64,000 nucleotides of DNA from Proluteimonas flavola (lineage in GTDB: Bacteria; Pseudomonadota; Gammaproteobacteria; Xanthomonadales; Xanthomonadaceae): contig NZ_JAIWPU010000005.1 in NCBI RefSeq assembly GCF_021191705.1, forward strand, positions 267,151-331,150, written 5' to 3'. Position 1 is the first letter of the stretch. Each line of letters begins with the position of its first letter. The position numbers and the translations under genes were made by a program. Shown in pieces: positions 7,401 to 14,683 of this stretch. The notes below the pieces were generated by a model. That model was given only the letters and a program-made list of their open reading frames with translations, made no database searches and had not been told where the DNA came from.

Positions 7401-8066
7401 ATGATTTCAGCAGCCGCCATCGTGAAGATCGCGCCGGCTGCAGCGCCGTACGCCGTCGAACTGGTCAGGCAGATGGCGGAAGCGGGGATCATGGCGAACG
7501 TGAAGCGCGCGGCGATGTTTCTGGGCCAGGTCCACGTCGAGTCGGGTGGCTTCGGGACAGTGGGCGAGTCCCTGAACTACTCGGCCGACGCGCTGAAGAC
7601 CATGTTCGGCCGCCACCGGATCAGCCTGGCCGACGCGGACAAGTTCGGCCGCCGGACTGGCCAGTCGGCGAATCAGAGCGCCCTGGCAAACATCCTGTAC
7701 GGCGGCGAGTGGGGCCGGAAGAACTTGGGCAACACGCACGCCGGCGATGGGTGGAAGTTCCGCGGCCGCGGCTTGAAGCAGCTGACCGGGCGCGACAACT
7801 ACCGGCGCTTCAGCAGGGCGTGGCAGGGCGACGAGTCGCTGCTCGACAACCCCGCACGAGTGGCGCTGCCGGACGGCGCGGTCGCTTCGGCGGTGTGGTT
7901 CTGGGTCGCGAACGGGCTCAACGATCTGGCGGACCGCGGCACCGTCGGGGACGTGACGCGCAGGGTCAACGGCGGCACGAACGGACTGGCCGAGCGCAAG
8001 GCGTGGACGGAGCGGTACGCGGCTGCGTGGCGGGACCTGTCTCGGTTCGTCGGCACCGCGATCTGA
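7401..8066 (+). CDS. Endolysin, glycoside hydrolase family 19
   Basis: 221-residue chitinase-like muramidase that cleaves peptidoglycan at lysis. The catalytic-loop motif HVESGGF places the proton donor at Glu47; GNTHAGDGWKFRGRGLKQLTGR is the conserved GH19 core and the C-terminal DVTRRVNGGTNGL segment is also typical. No signal peptide or membrane anchor is visible, so export should depend on the holin genes directly downstream. First gene of the lysis cassette. Confidence 0.93.
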   Translation: MISAAAIVKIAPAAAPYAVELVRQMAEAGIMANVKRAAMFLGQVHVESGGFGTVGESLNYSADALKTMFGRHRISLADADKFGRRTGQSANQSALANILYGGEWGRKNLGNTHAGDGWKFRGRGLKQLTGRDNYRRFSRAWQGDESLLDNPARVALPDGAVASAVWFWVANGLNDLADRGTVGDVTRRVNGGTNGLAERKAWTERYAAAWRDLSRFVGTAI

Positions 8067-8068
8067 CG

Positions 8069-8470
8069 GTGGCCGAGATCGTGACCGGGACCAAGATCGT
8101 GGCGCTGACTGCGGCCGCTGCCGCTGCTGTGCCGGCGCGTGAGATGGCGCCGCATGTCGCATGGATGCACCTGGACGTCGGCGCGCCGTTCAACGTGCTG
8201 GTTGCGATCGCGTTCGGCGCGTTCGTGGGCGTGTGGAACCGGCGGATCGAGCACAAGGGCAACCTGATCGGCGCCTTCATGGCATCGCTGGTCCTGACGA
8301 TCGGCGCGGTGGTCGGAATCCCGGAGTGGACCGGGTACGCATGGAGAGACGCTGGCTATCAGGCAGCGATGGGGATGCTGCTCGCGTTTACGTCACAGAA
8401 CTGGGGGCCAGTGCTGATCGAAAAGATCAGCGAGAAATTCTTCAACTCGAGGAAGTCCCATGTCGAGTAA
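8069..8470 (+). CDS. Phage holin-like membrane protein
   Basis: 133 residues from GTG at 8069, two bases after the endolysin stop. Hydrophobic stretches: about 8-22 (KIVALTAAAAAAVPA), about 40-55 (PFNVLVAIAFGAFVGVW) and about 68-85 (LIGAFMASLVLTIGAVVGI), plus a charged C terminus (EKISEKFFNSRKS). Size, two to three membrane segments and position between endolysin and spanins fit a holin, which opens the inner membrane at a set time. Membrane topology is not proven. It overlaps the next gene by 11 bases. Confidence 0.75.
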   Translation: MAEIVTGTKIVALTAAAAAAVPAREMAPHVAWMHLDVGAPFNVLVAIAFGAFVGVWNRRIEHKGNLIGAFMASLVLTIGAVVGIPEWTGYAWRDAGYQAAMGMLLAFTSQNWGPVLIEKISEKFFNSRKSHVE

Positions 8471-8792
8471 CGCGTGGTCGATTCTGGCGCTGCCAGCCCT
8501 TTCCGTTGTGTGGTTGACGGCGATGTTCGGGCTCAACGATGTACGGCCGTACTCGCTACGGCGCGTGGTGAGCTGGGCCGGGGCCGTCGACTTCGGGCTC
8601 GGCCTGTCATTCCTCGCCATGGCACTCGGGAGTTTCATGATGCTGGCGGCCGTCATCTTCGGGGCGCACATCTACACCTGGCGCGGCTGCCTGCTGATGT
8701 GGGGCGTCGCCGGGGTGTTCGGGCTCGTCGGCAAGTTCGCGCCGTGGCGCCGATGGATCCGCAGGCTGTCGCAGATGGAATCAGCGCGATGA
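8460..8792 (+). CDS. Second membrane protein of lysis cassette
   Basis: 110 residues with three likely membrane segments (WSILALPALSVVWLTAMFG, FGLGLSFLAMALGSFMMLAAV and MWGVAGVFGLVGKF) and a basic tail (APWRRWIRRLSQ). It overlaps the holin-like gene upstream and the Rz-like gene downstream (ATGA). Candidates are an antiholin or a second holin. I cannot separate these from sequence alone. Confidence 0.65.
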   Translation: MSSNAWSILALPALSVVWLTAMFGLNDVRPYSLRRVVSWAGAVDFGLGLSFLAMALGSFMMLAAVIFGAHIYTWRGCLLMWGVAGVFGLVGKFAPWRRWIRRLSQMESAR

Positions 8793-9145
8793 CGCTGGCT
8801 GGCAAGCTGCTGGCGGCGCTGATCGTCGTGTCTCTGTGCGGCGCGTTCGCGACCTGGCGCTGGTCGAGCGCATCGGCGCGCTGCGACACCCGCATCGCTG
8901 AGCAGCGCCTGGATGACGCCCGAACGGCGGCGAAGGATCAGGCAGACGCCCTGAAGACCGCGGCCGGCATCTGGGCGGGCGAGCGCGACAGGCTGCGCGG
9001 CGAGCAGACATCCGCCGCTGGCAACACCCACACCCGGGAGACGCTGATCCGCGAGGTGCGCGTGACCGGTGAGTGCGTCATGCCGGCCGGTCTGCCGAGC
9101 CTGGCGCCAGCCGTGCAGGAGGCTCGCGATGCGGCCCGTGAATAA
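8789..9145 (+). CDS. Inner-membrane spanin, Rz-like
   Basis: 118 residues from the ATG at 8789 (ATGA overlap). One N-terminal membrane helix (KLLAALIVVSLCGAFATW) is followed by a periplasmic coiled-coil-rich region (AEQRLDDARTAAKDQADAL). This is the i-spanin layout, which links to an outer-membrane lipoprotein partner and fuses the two membranes at the end of lysis. The partner gene begins 17 bases before this gene ends, a partly overlapping Rz/Rz1 arrangement. Confidence 0.8.
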   Translation: MTLAGKLLAALIVVSLCGAFATWRWSSASARCDTRIAEQRLDDARTAAKDQADALKTAAGIWAGERDRLRGEQTSAAGNTHTRETLIREVRVTGECVMPAGLPSLAPAVQEARDAARE

Positions 9146-9437
9146 AACGCTGAATATTCTGGCGGCGATCTGCATTTCTGCGGCACTGGCCGCGTGCGGG
9201 AGCGGGGCTCCGCGCGCCGAGGCGCCACTGATCACCCCGTGCCTGGACGAGCCGACCGCCTACGTGCCGGACGAGCCGCAGGCGCCGCCGGACGGAGCGC
9301 CGATCCCGGACAGCTACGTCGTGGCCCTGAAGGGCTGGGCGAACAGCCTGCTCGGTGTGGTGACGCAGGACCGGATCGCATGGCGCGGTGAGCGCAGGTG
9401 CATCCGGCGCTTCGCGGATGAGGGACAGATCCGATGA
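9129..9437 (+). CDS. Outer-membrane spanin lipoprotein, Rz1-like
   Basis: 102 residues from the ATG at 9129. A lipoprotein signal ends in the lipobox L20-A-A-C23, followed by GSGAPRAEAP. The mature part is proline-rich (PDEPQAPPDGAPIPD), usual for o-spanins. An upstream in-frame ATG at 9069 would bury the signal peptide and is rejected. It overlaps the Rz-like gene and the next small gene (ATGA at 9434). Confidence 0.82.
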   Translation: MRPVNKTLNILAAICISAALAACGSGAPRAEAPLITPCLDEPTAYVPDEPQAPPDGAPIPDSYVVALKGWANSLLGVVTQDRIAWRGERRCIRRFADEGQIR

Positions 9438-9631
9438 TCAGCGAAGCGCGGGCATCCCTCAACTTCGGGCCGGGCCAAGGCGTGGCCGGGTTCACCGCTT
9501 CCTCATTCAAGAAGCGAGTCGGAAGCCTGCAGATCACCGATGGCTTCGAGGTCGCGTCCTACACCAAGCCCTGCGCGCTTCATCGCTGGGCAATGCGTCT
9601 GGTGTTCGGTTGGAAGTGGCAGGACGCGTAA
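9434..9631 (+). CDS. Small phage protein, 65 aa
   Basis: 65 residues with its ATG inside the Rz1 stop (ATGA). Two sections resemble a small beta domain (SLQITDGFEVASYTKPC) and a C-terminal amphipathic stretch (HRWAMRLVFGWKW). No family recognised. The overlap and the absence of any other gene in the stretch give modest support. Confidence 0.45.
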   Translation: MISEARASLNFGPGQGVAGFTASSFKKRVGSLQITDGFEVASYTKPCALHRWAMRLVFGWKWQDA

Positions 9632-9698
9632 TGCCCCAGCTGTCCCCCCAAGCAAGCGAGATAGATAGCGGGCCGTCGGGGCCGCGCTGCCGATAACC

Positions 9699-9920
9699 TT
9701 ATTCGTGAACGATTATCTCCTTCGGAGGGACGTACCACGAATCTGCGACCCAGCAATTGCCTTGGACACAGACGATCGCTTGACAGAACGCACCTCCGGT
9801 CACGGGGTCCGGGGTGCAGTTAACTGAGGTGTTCGCCATCGCGGGAGAAGCAACTGGCAGGGAGCCTGCGTATGCGATCACGCCTGTCGCGAATGTTGCA
9901 GCGAGAAACTTCATCTTCAT
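9699..9920 (-). CDS. Small secreted cysteine-containing protein (moron candidate)
   Basis: 73 residues on the strand opposite to the surrounding phage genes. A Sec-type signal peptide covers about 1-30 (MKMKFLAATFATGVIAYAG to SPAMA), leaving about 43 residues with four Cys (NCTPDPV, FCQAIVCVQGNC), likely two disulfides. The start at 9920 has a clear AAGGA site; an in-frame ATG at 9986 would add a charged leader before the signal peptide. Placement between lysis and packaging genes, reverse orientation and secretion suggest a lysogenic-conversion gene. Function unknown. Confidence 0.6.
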   Translation of the reverse strand: MKMKFLAATFATGVIAYAGSLPVASPAMANTSVNCTPDPVTGGAFCQAIVCVQGNCWVADSWYVPPKEIIVHE

Positions 9921-10090
9921 TTGAATTCCTTCCGGATGCGCCGTGTTGGCGACTTGAGTCTTTCGCACGCGCGCTCCGACCGCCATAAGACTTTCCGTCA
10001 GACAACTGTAGGGGAATCCTTACTGCTCGCTCGCATGGGCGCACAGCTGGTGCCCCGACGATTCCCGTTCGCGGGAGAGGATCAGATCCG

Positions 10091-10495
10091 ATGAAAAATC
10101 TCGTGCGCGTCGGCGAACATGGCATCGCCGCGGTGCGCGTCCGGCTGGGGACCTTCGGGCGGCCGGTCATCCAGGTCCAGCGCTCGCGGTCCAAGCGATG
10201 GCTGTTTGGCCGTCCCAGTGGCGAGCCGCCGGTGTCGCAGATCAGCAACACTGAATGGCGCGACGCAGGTAAGGCCGACGCAATCGAGCTGGCGCAGTTC
10301 CTTGTCGGGCTTCAGGCACAGCAGACCATCGACGTCGCGGACATAGACTACCCGGCTCCGGTACACGCGGCCGCTGCACTCCGTCCGGGCAGCAATGGGC
10401 CGGCGCCGTCGAGCAGGCCGGCGCCGCCGCCGAATCCGCCAGCGCCGCACGGCTACGAGCCGCCTGCGCGCAGCCCTGATCCGGAGGAAGGCTGA
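10091..10495 (+). CDS. Phage hypothetical protein with Pro-rich tail
   Basis: 134 residues. The first 85 look folded (MKNLVRVGEHGIAAVRVRLG, RSKRWLFGR, ADAIELAQFLVGLQ); the last 40 are Pro/Ala-rich and probably disordered. It ends in TGATG, overlapping the next gene by one base. No family recognised. Confidence 0.55.
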   Translation: MKNLVRVGEHGIAAVRVRLGTFGRPVIQVQRSRSKRWLFGRPSGEPPVSQISNTEWRDAGKADAIELAQFLVGLQAQQTIDVADIDYPAPVHAAAALRPGSNGPAPSSRPAPPPNPPAPHGYEPPARSPDPEEG

Positions 10496-10611
10496 TGCTC
10501 TCGTTCGTCGGTGGCGTGGTGGTCGGGCTGGCGCTCGGCGCGCTGCTGGCAGGGGTCGTGTCGCTCGTAGCGATCGCGAAGGTGCTCGAAGGCGTGAGGC
10601 CTCGGTTCTGA
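10495..10611 (+). CDS. 38-aa single-span membrane peptide
   Basis: Too short for routine gene calling, but both ends overlap neighbours (TGATG at 10493-10497 and again at 10609-10613). It is almost entirely one hydrophobic helix (MLSFVGGVVVGLALGALLAG, then VVSLVAIAKVLEG) with a basic end. A small membrane accessory protein is likely; function unknown. Confidence 0.5.
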   Translation: MLSFVGGVVVGLALGALLAGVVSLVAIAKVLEGVRPRF

Positions 10612-11345
10612 TGGGCAGGCTGAAGACCATCCCCCCGCGCGTCACGCCGGCACCAGGTCGCCTGCAGCAGGCAGGCACCCCGAGCCAGCACCGGACCTGC
10701 CGCCGTTGCGAGAAATCGCTGCCCGCTACAACGGAGTTCTTCCCGCCGCACAAGATGGGGAAGTTCGGGCTGTACACGCACTGCCGGCCTTGCAAGAAGC
10801 TGCAGGATGCTGAGCGCCGCGCGCGCCCGGACCAGCAGGCCAGACAGCAGGCGTGGCGCGAAGCGAATCGGGAGAAGGTGCAGGCCTACAACCAGCAGTA
10901 CCGCGATGCCGGCTACACCTCGACGGAACACGGCCGGCGTTGGCGGGCATCGAACCCTGAAGCCTCGCGGCGGATGGAGCGTGAGAAGCAGGCGCGATAC
11001 CGGCGCACCAGGCCGTGGCTCGTCCTCAAGGAGCGTGTGAGCAGCCGTATGCGCACCATGCTTCTGGGGTGCGGCGGCAAGTCTCAGGCCCGCACGGAGG
11101 ATCTGCTGGGCTACTCGCTGGACGAACTGGCTCGGCACCTCGAGCGGCAGTTCACCGATGGTATGACGTGGGAAGCGTTCCACCGCGGCGAGATCCACGT
11201 CGACCACATCGTGCCGGTCTCGTCGTTCCGGCCGGCCAGCGCAAATTGCCCTGAGTTCCGCGCGTGCTGGGCGATGGGCAACCTGCGCCCGCTGTGGGCC
11301 AAGGACAACCTGAGCAAGGGAGCGAAGCGGGAGACGCTGCTGTGA
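10611..11345 (+). CDS. HNH endonuclease-like phage protein with zinc ribbon
   Basis: 244 residues. N-terminal zinc-ribbon-like part: CRRCEKSLPATTEFFPPHK followed by HCRPCKKLQ, two CxxC pairs. A charged helical linker (about 75-150) leads to a C-terminal HNH core: IHVDHIVPVSSF supplies the His, and NLRPLWAKDNLSKGAK supplies the Asn and following residues. I know related phage proteins of this layout near terminase genes. DNA cleavage is expected but target and role are unknown. ATG overlaps the previous stop. Confidence 0.75.
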   Translation: MGRLKTIPPRVTPAPGRLQQAGTPSQHRTCRRCEKSLPATTEFFPPHKMGKFGLYTHCRPCKKLQDAERRARPDQQARQQAWREANREKVQAYNQQYRDAGYTSTEHGRRWRASNPEASRRMEREKQARYRRTRPWLVLKERVSSRMRTMLLGCGGKSQARTEDLLGYSLDELARHLERQFTDGMTWEAFHRGEIHVDHIVPVSSFRPASANCPEFRACWAMGNLRPLWAKDNLSKGAKRETLL

Positions 11346-11647
11346 CATGGGGCAGCGGCCGAGGCGGTAGGCCGTGGCGCCGCAAGCGCATGGCGGTGTT
11401 CGTGCGCGACCTCTTCACCTGCCAGCGGTGCCGGCGCATCGCCACGGCTGACCAGTTGGTGTGCGATCACATCATCCCACTGGTCAAGGGCGGCACAGAC
11501 GACGAGTCCAACCTGCAGACGCTGTGCGGCGGCCCTGGCGGCTGTGCAGAGGCCAAGGACGCAGAGGACCGAGGCGCACCATTGAGGGTGGAGGTCGGCG
11601 TTGACGGGTGGCCTCGTGGAAAATCGCGGCGTGGAACGCGAAGCTGA
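11342..11647 (+). CDS. Terminase-associated HNH endonuclease
   Basis: 101 residues from GTG at 11342 (GTGA overlap). Compact HNH domain: RDLFTCQRCRR and the later GGCAEAKD supply Cys residues, VCDHIIPLVKGG holds the catalytic His and DESNLQTLC the Asn. In HK97-like phages a small HNH protein encoded just before the small terminase assists terminase in cutting concatemers at cos. Position and size match that role. Confidence 0.83.
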   Translation: MTWGSGRGGRPWRRKRMAVFVRDLFTCQRCRRIATADQLVCDHIIPLVKGGTDDESNLQTLCGGPGGCAEAKDAEDRGAPLRVEVGVDGWPRGKSRRGTRS

Positions 11648-11698
11648 ACCGAATGAGCCTGAACGGCGAAACTGAACAACCTGAACGCGAGCATGAAC
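11644..11698 (+). repeat. CTGAAC direct-repeat cluster before terminase
   Basis: The hexamer CTGAAC occurs at 11644, 11659, 11672 and 11681, with a fifth variant ATGAAC at 11693, all within 55 bases between the HNH gene and the small terminase gene; a run of eight G follows at 11705-11712. Small terminases bind repeated motifs near cos or pac. Some of these copies could be chance in a short Glu/Asn-coding stretch. Confidence 0.4.
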
Positions 11699-11794
11699 GA
11701 GCGAGGGGGGGGTGACCGGAAACTCGGAGGCCATCGCGCCGGACACCGACCCGAACCCTCTCTTCGCGATCCCACGATTCACAGGACGACCCTG

Positions 11795-12181
11795 ATGCCC
11801 CGCCCACGACTGCCAGCTGCGAAGGCCGCGGCGACCGGCGCTGCGATCCGGAACCCGAGCCGGTTCAAGGGCCGGAAGTCGCCGAAGAACACGCGCCCGC
11901 TGGGCAAGCCGTACGCGGGCATGACAGCGGTCGAGATCCGGTACTGGAAGGAGTTCGACGCAGAGCTGTCCTGGTTGAACTCGGGTCACCGGGTGTTGGT
12001 GCGGATGGCATGCCGGTTGTCGGCGAAGATGGACGAGGGTGAGTTCGGGGTCTCGGCGGCTCAGGCGCTGAGTTCGATCCTGTCGAAGCTGGGGGCAACC
12101 CCAGTGGACGAAACGAAGGTGGCGCAGAGTGGCGGCGAAGAAACGGACCCGGGCGAAGAGTTCTTCGGCCGACCGAACTAG
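11795..12181 (+). CDS. Terminase small subunit (P27-like)
   Basis: 128 residues from the ATG at 11795. It begins with a basic tail (MPRPRLPAAKAAATG, then NPSRFKGRKSPK) and continues into a helical core with EIRYWKEFDAELSWLN and VRMACRLSAKMDEGE, typical of P27-type small terminases that recognise the packaging site and regulate the large subunit. It overlaps the large-subunit gene by 53 bases. A 27-codon GTG mini-ORF at 11712-11795 ends in a TGATG overlap with this start and could serve translational coupling; I do not list it separately. Confidence 0.8.
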   Translation: MPRPRLPAAKAAATGAAIRNPSRFKGRKSPKNTRPLGKPYAGMTAVEIRYWKEFDAELSWLNSGHRVLVRMACRLSAKMDEGEFGVSAAQALSSILSKLGATPVDETKVAQSGGEETDPGEEFFGRPN

Positions 12182-14003
12182 CGCGTATGCCCATGCGGTG
12201 CTGGCCGGCGAAATCGTGGCCGGGCCTCATGTGCGGAACGCCTGCCGCCGGCATCTGGACGACCTGGCGCTGGGGAAGAAGAGGGGGCTGACTTTCGACC
12301 ACGCGGCAGCGGAGCGGGTGTTCGACTTCTTCGAGAAGGTGCTGAAGCTGTCGGAGGGGCAGTTCGAGGGGCAGCCGTTTCAGCTCCACCCGTCGCAGGC
12401 TTTCGTTCTGGGCAACCTGTTCGGGTGGAAACGAGCGGACGGCACGCGCCGGTTCCGCCGCGCGTACATCGAGCAGGGCAAGGGCAACGGGAAGTCGCCG
12501 TTGGCCGGCGGCGTCGGACTTTACGGCCTGCTGGCTGACGGTGAGGCCGGCGCGCAGGTCTATGCGGCAGCGGCGAAGCGAGACCAGGCCGGCATCCTGT
12601 TCGCCGACGCGGTGAAGATGGTCAACGCCGCGCCGGCGCTGAAGAAGCGGGTGACGTTCTCGGGAGGGCCCGGGAAGGAATACAACATGGCGCACTTCGC
12701 CAGTGGCAGTTTCTTCCGGCCGGTGTCGAGGGATACGGGCAAGACGGGCTCTGGCCCGCGCCCGTTCGTCGTGCTGGCTGACGAGGTGCACGAGCTGCCG
12801 GACGGGAAGATCCTCGAGATGCTCGAGCGAGGTTTCAAGTTCCGCCGCCAGCCGCTGCTGATGATGATCACGAACTCCGGCAGCGACCGGAACTCAATCG
12901 CATGGGAGGAACACGAGTGGGCGGTCAAGGTCGCCGCCGGCAACAACGACGCGGTGACCGACCCGTCGTACCAAGGCGAGCCGCTGGATGACTCGACCTT
13001 CAGCTACGTCTGCGCGCTCGACAAGGACGACGATCCGCTGAATGACCCGAGTTGCTGGGCGAAGGCGAACCCTCTGTTGGGTGTGACGCTGACAGAGGAG
13101 TATCTCGCCGGCGTCGTGGCGCAGGCCAAGAACCTGCCGGTGAAGCAGAACGGCATCCTCCGGCTGCACTTCTGCGTCTGGACCGACGCGTCGGCGGCAT
13201 GGATGAGCCGCGAGGTGGTCGAGCCGCTGATGCAGGAGTTCACCACCGCGCAGCATCTGGGCAAGTCGATCGCGGTCGGCCTGGATCTTTCGCAGAACCG
13301 GGACATCACCGCGGCGGGGTTCGTGGTGGAGACCGGATCGAAGGAGGTCGAAGTCATCGACCGAGACGGCAACACGTCGATCGTGTCGAAGCCGACGTTC
13401 GATGCGTGGATCGAGGCCTGGACGCCGGGCGACACGATGCACGCGCGGTCGGAGAGCGACAAGATTCCGTATCCGGTCTGGGCGCAGCAGGGGCACATCC
13501 ACGCACCGGCCGGCAAGAGCATCAGCTACCGGCACGTTGCGCAGACGTTGGTCGAGTACGACCGGGACTACGAGATAGGGATCGTTGCCTACGACCGGTA
13601 CGCGTTCCGGCGGTTCGAGGAAGACGCTGCCGACCTGCAGCTGACGCTGCCGTATGTGGAGCATCCGCAGGGCGGCACGAAGAAGGGCAAGCCGACGCCC
13701 GGGATGATCGAAGAGGCGAAGCGACAGAAGAAGGAAGCCGAGGGGCTCTGGTTCCCCGGCTCACTTCGCATGCTCGAGGACGCGATGCTCGAAGGCCGCA
13801 TCCGGTTCAAGAAGAACCCGGTGCTGATCTCTTCGATGATGTCGGCCGTCATCGAGCAGGACAAATGGGACAACCGGTGGCTGTCGAAGCAGCGATCGGT
13901 GAACAAGATCGACGCCGCGGTAGCGATGGTGATGGCGTTCGGCGCTGCAATGGCCGGCCCCATCGATCACAAGCGGCCAATCATCCTGATGACATTGGGG
14001 TAA
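12129..14003 (+). CDS. Terminase large subunit
   Basis: 624-residue DNA packaging motor. The ATPase half has a Walker A-like QGKGNGKSP near residue 117 and Walker B plus catalytic Glu in VVLADEVHEL near 213. A nuclease half follows, with an acidic residue in GLDLSQNRDITA (about 383) and a late acidic motif in KIDAAVAMVMA (about 595). Length and motifs fit the Terminase_1/HK97 group. The gene starts with GTG inside the small-subunit gene. Confidence 0.95.
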   Translation: MAAKKRTRAKSSSADRTSAYAHAVLAGEIVAGPHVRNACRRHLDDLALGKKRGLTFDHAAAERVFDFFEKVLKLSEGQFEGQPFQLHPSQAFVLGNLFGWKRADGTRRFRRAYIEQGKGNGKSPLAGGVGLYGLLADGEAGAQVYAAAAKRDQAGILFADAVKMVNAAPALKKRVTFSGGPGKEYNMAHFASGSFFRPVSRDTGKTGSGPRPFVVLADEVHELPDGKILEMLERGFKFRRQPLLMMITNSGSDRNSIAWEEHEWAVKVAAGNNDAVTDPSYQGEPLDDSTFSYVCALDKDDDPLNDPSCWAKANPLLGVTLTEEYLAGVVAQAKNLPVKQNGILRLHFCVWTDASAAWMSREVVEPLMQEFTTAQHLGKSIAVGLDLSQNRDITAAGFVVETGSKEVEVIDRDGNTSIVSKPTFDAWIEAWTPGDTMHARSESDKIPYPVWAQQGHIHAPAGKSISYRHVAQTLVEYDRDYEIGIVAYDRYAFRRFEEDAADLQLTLPYVEHPQGGTKKGKPTPGMIEEAKRQKKEAEGLWFPGSLRMLEDAMLEGRIRFKKNPVLISSMMSAVIEQDKWDNRWLSKQRSVNKIDAAVAMVMAFGAAMAGPIDHKRPIILMTLG

Positions 14004-14006
14004 CGC

Positions 14007-14579
14007 ATGAGCAACGAGAACCGCGCCTACAGCCTGTTGCAGGTCAAGAGCTACGACGACGACCAGCGCATCATCACCGGCATGGCGACCACACCTGAGA
14101 CCGACCGGATGGGCGACATCGTGGAGCCGCTGGGTGCGAAGTTCGCCGCCGAGCTGGCACTGCTCTGGCAGCACCGCCACGACAGCCCCGTCGGCACGGT
14201 GAAGTTCGGCAAGCCGACGGCGAAGGGGATCCCGTACACCGCCTGGGTGGCGAAGATCGAGACACCGGGCGCGCTGAAGGATCTGTGCGACCTCGCGTGG
14301 CAGTCGGTGAAGGAGAAGCTCGTTCGCGGTGTCTCCATCGGCTTCCGCGCGCTCGAGTACAGCTTCATGGACGGCGGCGGAATCCGCTTCACCGAGGTGG
14401 AGATCTACGAGCTTTCGCTCGTGACGATCCCGGCGAACGCGTCGGCCACCATCCAGACGATCAAGGCCTGCGACACCGGCCTGCGTCGCTCCACGCAACT
14501 CGGTGTCCGGCTGATCCAGCCGCCGAAGCCCGCGCCGAAGCGGCTCGAAAACGGCGCCGTGCGACTGCTCGGCAACTGA
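14007..14579 (+). CDS. Prohead maturation protease (HK97 family)
   Basis: 190 residues, three bases after the large terminase. The serine protease triad can be read as His58 in QHRHDSPVG, Ser110 in RGVSIGF and Glu135 in IYELSLVTIPAN, in the order and spacing of the HK97 prohead protease. It would cut the capsid precursor and the scaffold region during head maturation. The C-terminal 40 residues are basic and probably removed or disordered. Confidence 0.93.
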   Translation: MSNENRAYSLLQVKSYDDDQRIITGMATTPETDRMGDIVEPLGAKFAAELALLWQHRHDSPVGTVKFGKPTAKGIPYTAWVAKIETPGALKDLCDLAWQSVKEKLVRGVSIGFRALEYSFMDGGGIRFTEVEIYELSLVTIPANASATIQTIKACDTGLRRSTQLGVRLIQPPKPAPKRLENGAVRLLGN

Positions 14580-14599
14580 GCAACTGGGCCAACCGGCCC

Positions 14600-14655
14600 G
14601 CGGGGTGGAACCCGCTTCCCATTGATGCAGGCACTGCCCGGCGTGGAATCCGGGC
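14600..14655 (+). promoter_or_regulatory. Twin hairpins in capsid mRNA leader
   Basis: Two perfect stems lie in the 104-base gap before the capsid gene: GCGGG/CCCGC (14600-14615) with loop GTGGAA, and GCCCGG/CCGGGC (14636-14655) with loop CGTGGAAT. Both loops show GTGGAA. They lack a T-run, so they are more likely mRNA stabilisers or protein-binding sites than terminators. Confidence 0.45.
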
Positions 14656-14683
14656 CGAACGGCTGCGCCCACAAGGAACCGAA

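Noticed and set aside
7211..8470. 419-codon frame including the holin
   Set aside because: The first two thirds are out of phase with the GH19 endolysin and read as Arg/Gly-rich shadow; the holin starts at GTG 8069.
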